Source: Dastarcus helophoroides
Lineage: Eukaryota > Arthropoda > Insecta > Coleoptera > Bothrideridae
Assembly (NCBI GenBank): GCA_028583605.1
Contig: CM053332.1
Coordinates: 15,907,267-15,971,266, forward strand
Direction: 5' to 3'
Length of the DNA: 64,000 bases
Both the position numbers and the translations under genes were made by a program. Below the pieces are notes generated by a model, which made no database searches, was not told the origin of the DNA, and saw only the letters and a program-made list of their open reading frames with translations. How positions within the stretch are numbered: position 1 is the first letter of the stretch; each line of letters opens with the position of its first letter. Below are positions 24,301 to 33,802 of the stretch, in pieces.

Positions 24301-24579
24301 ATTGTATTTTTCGAAATTTCTAACATTTTTTTAGAAATATTTTTAAGATTAATTTTTCATTCATCAATTTTTTTCTAGAATTTCGATTCGGAATTAGATT
24401 TAAATTTATGTTAAACTTTTTTGGGAACTTCACTTTTTTTTCTAAATTCCAAGTTGGGGCAGCTTTACTTTTAATTATGTTTTTCTTAAAGGTTCGTTTA
24501 CAAATTAAAATTTTGGTTTTTTTTTTCTATGCATCTTTACTTTGAAAATTTCGACCTTAGTTTGAAAATGTTGCCTCCT

Positions 24580-27500
24580 TTCATATTTTTAGATCAAATA
24601 AGAAATTGCTTTTGAATATTTTTACGTTTTTTTTGAAAATTTCTTCTATTTTCTTTTCAAAATTGTATTTTCTCATAAGAATTCCAAGTTATTTGAAAAA
24701 TTCGAATATTTTAAAAAATTATGAAGTATTTGAAAATTTTTATTTTTTTGCGAATTTCGACTTTTCCGAAATTTCCACTTTTTCAAAATTCCGACCCAGT
24801 ATTTTGAAAAATTCTATATTTTTTTAACTTAAAAATTCTAAAATTTTTCAAAGTTTCAACTTTTTATTTTAAGTTCTACTTCTTTAAAATTTCAACTTTT
24901 TTCAAAATTTTGATCCTGTATTTTGAAAAATTCTATATTTTATTTATTTTAAAAATTCCCAAATTTTTCTAAATTTCGATTTTTTTTTAAAATCCTACCT
25001 CTTCAAAATTTCTACTTTTTCACGAAATTTTTTCAATTTTGGACGTTTGATTTGGATTTTTTCTGAAAATTGACTTTTTTAAAAATTTTGACTTTTTCAA
25101 AATTACGAAATTTCAAAATTTTTACTAATTCAATAATTTGGTTCTTTTGTAAATTTTGGCACCAAAAAAAGCGAGATTTTATAATTCCCACCTTTTGAAC
25201 ATTTTTTTTTAAATTTTAAATTGATAATCTTGACCTTTTTCAAAATAGTATTTTTTTTTAACAATTTCAAGTTATTTGGAAATTTCGAATATTTTAAATA
25301 ATTATGAAGCATTTAAAAATTTCTATTTTTTGCAAATTTCGATTTTTCCGACATTTCCACTTTTTCAAAATTTTGACCCTGTATTTTGAAAAATTCTATA
25401 TTTTTTTTTATTTAAAAAATTCCCAAATTTTTCTAAATATCGACTTTTTTTTTTTAAATCCTACCTCCTCAAAATTTCTACTTTTTCACGAAATGTTTTC
25501 AATTTTGGACGTTTGATTTTGATTTTTTCTGAAAATTGAATTTTTTTTGGAAGTTGGACTTTTTCAAAATTACGAAATTTCAAAATTTTTACTCTTTCAA
25601 TATTTTGGCTCTTTTGTAAATTTTGGCATTAAAAAAAGCGAGATTTCATAATTTCCTCTTTTTGAACATTTTTTTTTTAATTTCAAATTGATAATCTTGA
25701 CCTTTTTCAAAATAGTTTTTTTTTAATAATTTCAAGTTATTTGGAAATTTCGAATATTTGAAATAATTATGAAGCATTTAAAAATGTCTATTTTTTGCGA
25801 ATTTTGATTTTTCCGACATTTCCACTTTTTCAAACTTTTGACCCTGTATTTTGAAAAATTCTATACTTTATTTTTATTTAAAAAATTCCCAAATTTTTCT
25901 AAATTTCGATTTTTTTTTTAAATCCTACCTCTTCAAAATTTCTACTTTTTCACGAAATGTTTTCAATTTTGGACGTTTGATTTTGATTTTTTTCTGAAAA
26001 TTGAATTTTTTTTTGGAAATTTGACTTTTTCAAAATTACGAAATTTCAAAATTTTTACTCTTTCAATATTTTGACTCTTTTGTAAATTTTGGCATTAAAA
26101 AAAGCGGGATTTCATAATTTCCACTTTTTGAACATTTTTTTTTTTAATTTCAAATTGATAATCTTGACCTTTTTCAAAATAGTATTTTTTTTAATAATTT
26201 CAAGTTATTTGGAAATTTCGAATATTTTAAATAATTATGAAGCATTTAAAAATTTCTATTTTTTGCAAATTTCGATTTTTCCGACATTTCCACTTTTTCA
26301 AACTTTTGACCCTGTATTTTGAAAAATTCTATACTTTATTTTTGTTTAAAAAATTCCCAAATTTTTCTAAATTTCGATTTTTTTTTAAATCCTACCTCTT
26401 CAAAATTTCTACTTTTTCACGAAATGTTTTCAATTTTGGACGTTTGATTTTGATTTTTTTCTGAAAATTGAATTTTTTTTTGAAAATTTGACTTTTTCAA
26501 AATTACGAAATTTCAAAATTTTTACTCTTTCAATATTTTGGCTCTTTTGTAAATTTTGGCACCAAAAAAAGCGAGATTTCATAATTCCCACTTTTTGAAC
26601 ATTTTTTTTTTAATTTCAAATTGATAATCTTGACCTTTTTCAAAATAGTTTTTTTTAAATAATTGCAAGTTATTTCGAAATTTCGAATATTTTAAATAAT
26701 TATGAAGCATTTAAAAATGTCTATTTTTTTGCGAATTTCGATTTTTCCGACATTTCCACTTTTTCAAAATTTTGACCCTGTATTTTGAAAAATTCTATAC
26801 TTTATTTTTATTTAAAAAATTCCCAAATTTTTCTAAATATCGACTTTTTTTTAAATCCTACCTCTTCAAAATTTCTACTTTTTCACGAAATGTTTTCAAT
26901 TTTGGACGTTTGATTTTGATTTTTTCTGAAAATTGAATTTTTTTTGGAAATTTGACTTTTTCAAAATTACGAAATTTCAAAATTTTTACTATTCAATATT
27001 TTGGTTCTTTTGTAAATTTTGGCACAAAAAAAGCGAGATTTCATAATTCCACTTTTGAACATTTTTTTTTTTAATTTTAAATTGATAATCTTGACCTTTT
27101 TCAAAATAGTTTTTTTTTTACAATTTCAAGTTATTTGGAAATTTCGAATATTTAAATAATTATGAAGCATTTAAAAATTTCTATTTTTTGCGAAATTTCG
27201 ATTTTTTCCGACATTTCCACTTTTTCAAAATTTTGACCCTGTATTTTGAAAAATTCTATATTTTTTTATTTAAAAAATTCCCAAATTTTTTTAAATTCCG
27301 ACTTTTTTTTTTAAATCCTACCTCTTCAAAATTTCTACTTTTTCACGAAATGTTTTCAATTTTGGACGTTTGATTTTGATTTTTTCTGAAAATTGAATTT
27401 TTTTTGGAAATTTGACTTTTTCAAAATTACGAAATTTCAAAATTTTTACTCTTTCAATATTTTGGCTCTTTTGTAAATTTTGGCATTAAAAAAAGCGAGA

Positions 27501-28085
27501 TTTCATAATTTCCACTTTTTGAACATTTTTTATTAAATTTCAAATTGATAATCTAGACCTTTTTCAAAATAGTGTTTTTTTTAACAATATCAAATTATTT
27601 GGAAATTTCGAATATTTTAAATAATTATGAAGCATTTAAAAATTTCTATTTATTGCGAATTTTGATTTTTCCGACATTTCCAACTTTTTCAAAATTTTGA
27701 CCCAGTATTTTAAAAAATTCTATACTTTATTTTTATTTAAAAAATTCCCAATTTTTTCCAAATTTCGACTTTTTTTTTAAATCCTACCTCTTCAAAATTT
27801 CTACTTTTTCACGAAATTTGTTCTATTTTAGACGTTTGATTTCGATTTTTTTCTGAAAATTGGTCCTTTTTTAAAAATTTTGACTTTGAAAATTACGAAA
27901 TTTTAAAATTTTTACTCTTTCAATATTTTGACTCTTTTGTAAATTTTGGCATTAAAAAAATTGAAATTTCATAATTTTCCCCTTTTAAACATTTTTGTTT
28001 TTAATTTCAAATTAATAATCTTGACCTTTTTCAAAAGAGTATTTTTTTTTAAAAATTCCAAGCTGTTTAAAAATTTTGAATATTT
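24580..28085. repeat. Satellite array, inverted orientation, ~465-bp unit (about 7 copies)
   Basis: The landmark GACCCTGTATTTTGAAAAAT recurs near 24912, 25374, 25841, 26306, 26773, 27234 and 27698, steps 461-467 bp. It is the reverse complement of the 21.2-23.4 kb unit. Other landmarks are CACGAAATGTTTTCAATTTT, GGACGTTTGATTTTG and AATTATGAAGCATTT. Short Phe-rich frames here are shadows. The array ends about 340 bp before the last OLA1 exon. Confidence 0.95.
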
Positions 28086-28423
28086 AAAAAAATTATGAAG
28101 CATATTTCGGAAAAGTAATCGGTGATTAAAATACGATTACATTTTTACTTACTCATGCAGCTCTCTAATAGGAGATAAACTTATGGTTTAGGGTTAACAT
28201 CACACATATTTTTTGTATTAAAATTATTTTTATAAACTATGCTAGTTAAAGATAAAATGTGAACGTGGCCCTAAAAAAATTTCCCTTTCATCGTTACTCC
28301 TTTTCATATTAGAAAGAGATCATCATTAAACCTATTATCTGATCTAATGTGCTAAATTACGATTATTTCGGTTGTAATCCGAAAGCATATGCCATCTTGT
28401 GGCTAATATCCCGCCTGTTGCAG
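28086..28423. other. OLA1 intron end, unique sequence
   Basis: Ordinary AT-rich sequence ending in the polypyrimidine/acceptor ATCCCGCCTGTTGCAG. Nothing else was seen. Confidence 0.7.
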
Positions 28424-28657
28424 AAAGGAACGAAAGCTCCGCAAGCCGCCGGCAGAATTCATACGGACTTCGAGAAAGGTTTCATCATGGCCGAAGTGAT
28501 GAAGTTCAACGATTTTAAAGAAGAGGGCTCTGAAGCGGCCTGTAAGGCTGCCGGCAAGTATCGCCAACAGGGTAGAAATTATGTGGTCGAGGACGGCGAC
28601 ATTATTTTCTTCAAGTTCAACGCCGGCGCCGGGCTTAAGGATGCGAAGAAAAAATGA
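28424..28657 (+). CDS. Ola1: OLA1 last coding exon: C-terminal TGS domain and stop
   Basis: It follows CCTGTTGCAG at phase 0. It encodes [20 protein letters not shown], then [18 protein letters not shown] and [20 protein letters not shown], the signature end of OLA1, with a short Ala/Gly/Lys tail and TGA at 28655-28657. It is clearly GC-richer than the flanking intron, as expected for conserved coding DNA. The 3' UTR is short (signal at 28775). The exon faces a convergent sulfotransferase gene whose stop lies only 159 bp away. Confidence 0.97.
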   Translation, partial: KGTKAPQAAGRIHTDFEKGFIMAEVMKFNDFKEEGSEAACKAAGKYRQQGRNYVVEDGDIIFFKFNAGAGLKDAKKK

Positions 28658-28774
28658 TTGTTGCCGAGGGTGGCTCTCTGCCTAATTGGTTACCTTTATA
28701 TCAACATGATATTTTTCTACTTCAGCATGAGGTGTTGAGTTATTCTAAAGCTGCACTATTCACTGTACATTTTC

Positions 28775-28780
28775 AATAAA
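28775..28780 (+). terminator. Ola1: OLA1 polyadenylation signal AATAAA
   Basis: A canonical AATAAA lies 118 bp after the OLA1 stop codon, with T-rich sequence just downstream. Cleavage around 28790-28800 would place the transcript end about 20 bp short of the facing gene's stop codon. Confidence 0.7.
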
Positions 28781-28800
28781 TAATTTAAGTTGAAGTTATT

Positions 28801-28806
28801 TTTATT
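28801..28806 (-). terminator. Polyadenylation signal of the sulfotransferase-like gene
   Basis: TTTATT on + is AATAAA on -, 11 bp beyond the stop codon at 28817. If used, the 3' UTR is only about 30 nt and just meets the OLA1 end. Confidence 0.6.
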
Positions 28807-28816
28807 TGAATTAATT

Positions 28817-29010
28817 TTAATCAGTCTTCCATGCGTTGTTTGAGTTGCTGTATTTATTTATATTGTTACTGTGTTGAAATAATGCTAACTGTTTGAAAAG
28901 TCTTTTTCTTATCCACTGATAAAATTCGTTCTCTACCATGGGTAGTGACTGCAATAACTTTGTTTCATCCTTGTTTAGAATGTTCTTCTTTTTGGCCTCA
29001 TTGATGGTAC
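28817..29010 (-). CDS. 2-O-sulfotransferase-like (Pipe/HS2ST family), exon 5 with stop
   Basis: It begins after ACTTTTAG and ends at TAA (28819-28817). Codons TINEAKKKNILNKDETK then MVENEFYQWIRKRLFKQL match the C-terminal region of uronyl 2-O-sulfotransferases (the family has E-x-E-F-Y then a basic helix). It joins exon 4 as G+GT = Gly. The tail is Asn/Ser-rich and lineage-specific. Confidence 0.88.
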
Positions 29011-29278
29011 CTAAAAGTTAAATAAGGATATTCTCTGTATCGTCTTTGCGAAGTTTCGTTAATTTCATTCCTGCTGCTTTGATTGGCATTTTCTTCGCCA
29101 GTTGCTTCTTATAGATGTCTAAATTTTCAGTTACCTCTTTTTTTTGTTAAGGAATGGCAATCTTTTCTAGATTGCCCCAAACAGCGATTGTGTTGAAAGC
29201 AACTGGTGAAGAAAATGCCAATCAGCAGAAATGGAATTAAATAAGAATAATTTAGAATTTACTTGCAAAAATTATTAC

Positions 29279-29445
29279 CCAACATGTTAGTAGCGTACAT
29301 TTGTTCCACTCCTTTAAAGAAAAATGGGATGCTATCTTCCAGTACGGTCAATGTTGTGTTGAACTCCTCCAGAGTACCTACCACTCTATAATACTGTTCT
29401 ATATTTGATTTTGCTCTTTGGACTGCCCACCTCTTGTCAATTGAT
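29279..29445 (-). CDS. 2-O-sulfotransferase-like, exon 4
   Basis: It follows AATGTTTGTAG and ends at TTGG|GTAATA. It encodes SIDKRWAVQRAKSNIEQYY, then VVGTLEEFNTTLTVLEDSIP and FFFKGVEQMY, the most recognisable block of the Pipe/HS2ST family. The entry A completes an Arg codon from exon 3 (AG+A), directly after a conserved FCGQEQEC. The frame is open further upstream to 29462, but the phase requires the acceptor at 29446-29447. Confidence 0.92.
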
Positions 29446-29724
29446 CTACAAACATTTGCCACCTAAGTTTCCAAGATAAGGTCTAAATTTTGAAATAAGT
29501 CAAATGCTGACAACCTTCAATTATTGAAAAATAAGCTCATTTTCGAATTCACATTCAGATTTTTTTTGGAAAATTATTTTAAATTTCGGAAATTTTTTCC
29601 TAATTCGACTTTGGAATTTACGTTCTTTTTCGAAAGCATAATTTAGAGTTACAACTGTGAGTACAAAATAGAAATTGTGAGTTAAAACTGGAAATTTTTA
29701 GAAAAGTGACACTTGAAAACGGGG

Positions 29725-29835
29725 CTTCGAACCGTTATTATTTTCGTTCCGGAAAAAAAAAATTATATAAGTTCAGTTCCGGTTTTTAGTCCGACAAAAA
29801 TAACAGTTTTTTTCGGTTCAGCTTCGAGTGACTCA
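29725..29835. repeat. CGGTTCCGGTTTT-type dispersed repeat, copy 1
   Basis: Begins GGGGCTTCGAACCGTTATTA and continues with TTCGTTCCGG, GTTCCGGTTTTTAG and CGACAAAAATAACAG. Related copies lie at 39815-39950 and, reversed, 43268-43392. The ends resemble the TIR of non-autonomous hAT elements, but no target duplication is clear. Confidence 0.7.
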
Positions 29836-30129
29836 TTTTTAATTTTTTATTTAAAACAAAGAAAATATTTCGGGTAATCTCGAAACAAAAATTCAAATTT
29901 CAAAAAAGGATATGCAATTTAGGGAAAAAAATCAAATTAAAATTTCGATTTAGGTTGAAATTTCGAGTACAAAGTCAATTTTGTTTAGAAAATGTAGAAA
30001 CTGTAAACTTGTACTAGAACTTTTAGAATAAATAGAATGTAACATTAAAAGTTTTAGATTTCAAAATTGTTTAAGATTGTAAAATGCAGATTCAGTTTCT
30101 AAAATTAGTAAATTTATGCATGGTCACTA

Positions 30130-30470
30130 ATGTTCTCGGAATCTAGGAGCAAATTGGGATAATTCTTTCTTTCCCATGAAAATCAACAAACCATCGGTCA
30201 GCTAGCCCCTTTCGCTAGAGAATATTGGTGGCCATAAAGTCTTTCTGGTCGCCTCCCCCAGATGTTAGGATATAAATAGGTTTTATAATAAGGAATTAGA
30301 CAGTTTTTAACCACGTAACCAACAAGACGGAATAGATCAGTGTGAAATTAAAAGACTTTTTATCAATTCAGCCTAACCGAAGACGATCCTTAAAAGTTTA
30401 ACCTACTAACTTTAAACGTACGTCGGTTCCGGTACGATACGCGCTTAACTCGTCGTTTCGTACAGAACAA
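30130..30470. other. Non-repetitive patch, possible eroded retroelement LTR
   Basis: A sharp composition change within the intron. It contains CCCCCAGATGTTAGG near 30266, resembling the LTR/PBS edge (CCAGATGTTACGGG) of the retroelement at 36765, and the balanced string ACGTCGGTTCCGGTACGATA. The resemblance is short and no second LTR is seen, so this is a weak call. Confidence 0.3.
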
Positions 30471-32992
30471 AAATTTTGAGTTAATCTATTTAGAAATAAT
30501 GTCAACACGTTTAAACATAAAATTTTTAGAAGAGTAATACATAAAGCGGAGTTAATATTTGTAAAAAAAACGCCTGAATTTGAAGTAAAATTTTCAGCAA
30601 AAGAAAATAACAATTTTAAAATTTTGCAAAGAATTCAAAATTTAAAAAAAAAGTATTAAATTGCAAAATTCCAACTAGTACTAATGATTTTAAGTTTTGA
30701 GAAGATACTCGAACAATCGAGTTGAAAGTCAAATTGTTACGATTAAAATGAAACCTTAAGAATTTTTTTTTTACATAGATTTAGAGGTTTTTTTCAAATG
30801 TTGACTACTTTCTTAAAAATGTGGGTTAAAACTTAACAATTTTTTTATTGTCGTGTTTCAATTCAATATTTCGAGGAAATCGTTCAAATTTAGAGGAAAC
30901 AATTGCACCGTTCAAGAAACTAAAATTTGGATCCAATCAATGATCAAAGTTCGAAAAAACAATTCATCATAAATAAAAATTTCCCAAGATCTCAAATATT
31001 TCTAGTAATTATGAGTCTTTTAAACATTCGAATTTAGAGATTAATGCGTAAATATGAAAAAAAGTCATAATGTTAAAAAAAAGCGCACATTTCATGTTTA
31101 ATACGAAATTTTAGAAAAAAAATGCAATTTAAATATAACATTTTAAGAAAAATGTCAACATTTCGAAAAAAAAGTTAAATCTCTCCTTACTATCTTTTAT
31201 CAAAGTTTAGAATTTTTTTAAACGTTTTCAAGTTTTCAGGAAATTTGGAACAAAAATTTCGAAGTTATTTTCAAAATTTTATTATGTTCTGAAGAATCAA
31301 AGTTCAAATTTAAAATTTTTTTAAGATAAAAATAGCCTAAATTGAAGAGAAAAAACCATCATCGTTTTTGAAATGGTCAAATTTTGATTGAAAGTGAAAA
31401 ACGTTTGTCAAAGATTAAAATTTCATAACTAATGAGATTTCCATTTTTCTAGAAACTTTGAATTTTTAAGCAGATATTGAGGATTCCAAATTTTATGAAA
31501 ATTTCGAGTTAACATTTTTAAATTCAGAAATTGATAAAGAAATTTCATAAACTTTTAAATTTCTTTTCACCAAAAGTTTTAAAGTCAAATCTCGTAAGTA
31601 ATGAGGGTCGAAATTTACCGATTAAAGTTAACATTTTCTGATTAAGATGAAATTTTGTTTCTTTTTTCCTCTTTTTTTCGAAGTTTTAACTTTAAAACTC
31701 ACAAATTCGAAAAAACTTGACAGTTCGAAATTAAAGTCGAAATAAAGTCGATATTTTGATTCTAAAGTTTGAATTTTAAAGTAAAAATTTAAATTTCAAA
31801 CTATACATTTTGACAGAGAACCCGAAGTTTCAATAAAAACCAAGGATTTTAAGAAATTCTGGTTTGTGTCGATTTTAAAAATTTGAAGCTACTAATAGCG
31901 TGGGTAAACTTCTAAATTATAAAAAACCAGTTTTAACCAAAAACCTTGAAAAAATTCAGGTTTCTTAGAAAGTTTGTATCAAAATAAAAACATCATTTAT
32001 TAAAAAAAATTCAAAATTTTGATTTTAATCTCGAAATTTTCGAAAACTTATCGAAATTTCATGTTTAAACTTGACATTTAAATTTCTAGTTTATCTTAAA
32101 ATGTTCGAATTTTTCTCATAATTTCTCGTTAACTGGAAATTTGTTTTTATCAATTTTAAGCTTCTTTGGACATTTAAACTTTTTTCTCTTTGACATTTTA
32201 AGGTTAAAGTTGAAATTTCGAGGAAAAAGGTCAGCATTTCCATGCGATTTATTAAAGAAAAACCTTTCACAAAAATTTTAATTTGACATTTTAGCCATTT
32301 CATCGAATTTTTTATTTTATTCTCAAAATTCGAGAATAAGGTAGACATGTTAAGATTTTCTTAGGAGAGTTTCTTATGAAAATTCTGAAATCAAACTAGA
32401 ACCTTAATGGTTTTCTCGAACATTCTGTTACCAAACTCGAAATCTAGACTTTCTTTTAGAAATTTTGTCTTTTGATCTCAAAATGTTGACCTGCTCTCAA
32501 GGTTTGAACTTTTTTCTCGAAATTTCGAATTTAAACTTGAAATTTGGACATTTTTCTCGAAATTTCGTGTTACAACTGAATTCTTGTGAATGACCTTTAG
32601 TGTTTGTTCAAAATTTGGATATTTTTTCAAAATTCTATGTTAAAATTTTATAATTGAAAATGCGAGGATATTTTTGTTTTAAGAGTTTTTTCTTTTCAAA
32701 ATTTTGCACAACACTTTTTATTTAAAGTTGAACATTATACTTTTTAAAATTCCACTTCTACATTTCCAGTTTTCCTGTTTGAACCCTTTTTTCTCAAAAT
32801 TTCGTGTTTAATCTAAACTCTGACAATTAGATTCGTTAAGCTAAATTTATTTCGAATAATTTTTAAAAGTTTTTAATCTTTGTCTTAAAATTTTCACGTT
32901 GAAGATATTTATTTTTTTTTTCGATTTTTAAATTAAAATTTTGACTTTTTTTAAAAATTTCAATTTTAGTCTGAAAACATGAATTTGTTAAA

Positions 32993-33033
32993 TAAAATGA
33001 GGTGCCTGTGACTAAAAGAGGCACCTCATTTTA
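32993..33033. repeat. Perfect 15-bp inverted repeat (hairpin)
   Basis: TAAAATGAGGTGCCT (32993-33007) and its exact complement (33019-33033) flank an 11-nt loop. A third GGCACCTCA follows near 33040. It lies at the truncated end of the retroelement. Confidence 0.8.
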
Positions 33034-33133
33034 TCATAGGCACCTCAGGTCACATCAAAAATTACTGCAAGCCATATTGATACCGGAGCAGGAATAATTC
33101 AAGTTTCCCGCTCTTACTCTCACTCTGACGCCG

Positions 33134-33802
33134 CTAGATGGATCCAAGCACTAGGCATTGACCAATACATTCTCCAACGCAGCAGCCCAAATCTCCTTCC
33201 ATCACAGCCATAACCGTCTTCTCGCTGCTTCCCTGCACTACAGCTGTTTCGCAGGCAAACAGTCTTACCTCCTTTGGAGTGTCCTTTGGTGTAGTCAGGA
33301 CAAGCTCTTCATTTCCAATCTTCTGCGCTGGGTCGAAAGTAAAGCCATGTTGCCTGATTATGTCCATCCCCAGAATCAGTTCGTCTTCGATATCTGCCAC
33401 CAACACCCGATGCGAAATCCTTAGTTTTCCCAGACCAATCATGACGTCTGCCTCTCCTATAATTAGCGCAGTATCTCCCGTAACTGTCCTGAGGACCATT
33501 CTTTGCAACAGTACCTTCGGTTGTGACGGTAGGATGTTCCTTCGTGCCAAAGTAACCATGGCGCCTGTGTCCACTGTTGCCTGTACATTCCTTCCATCTA
33601 CGTTGGCTGCCACCACCAAACTTTCCATGGTCCTTTTTATTTGTTTGATGGAAAGAGTTTTGGGGGCTCCTTGTTCGACACCAGCCAGTGAGTGCCCCTT
33701 CCCACTGGCTAATTTTAGTTTTCCTGCTGTGGGGCTTGTCGACTTCTTGGGGCCGACCTGCAGTCTTTCTTGAAATGCCCCAGTTTGCCACAGTTGTAAC
33801 AT
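33134..33802 (-). pseudogene. Retroelement aspartic protease (start of pol), truncated
   Basis: The open frame contains the retropepsin active site ATVDTGAMVTL, a middle strand/flap region and ILGMDIIRQHG, the usual order of a retroviral-type aspartic protease that would process the Gag-Pol polyprotein. It overlaps the end of gag in the -1 frame, so it would be made by a -1 frameshift as in many Ty3/gypsy elements. After about 60 more codons it stops at TAG/TGA-rich, unrelated sequence with no reverse transcriptase. It is non-functional as an element, though the protease domain itself has no visible break. Confidence 0.88.

Larger units (their letters stand above)
29446..33133. other. Intron 3 (distal part): AT-rich degenerate repeat
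   Basis: Mostly irregular AAATTTCGAAA-type sequence with no readable period. A CGGTTCCGG-type repeat lies at 29725-29835, a non-repetitive patch at about 30130-30470 and a 15-bp-arm hairpin at 32993-33033. I see no exon in it. Confidence 0.65.

Noticed and set aside
28349..28423. Upstream extension of the last OLA1 open frame
   Set aside because: It is intron read-through. The acceptor TGTTGCAG at 28423 and phase-0 joining with the previous exon give the conserved [10 protein letters not shown] start.
29446..29462. Upstream extension of sulfotransferase exon 4 (frame open to 29462)
   Set aside because: An acceptor at 29463 would give phase 0, but exon 3 ends with two spare bases. The acceptor at 29446-29447 fits phase and family sequence.
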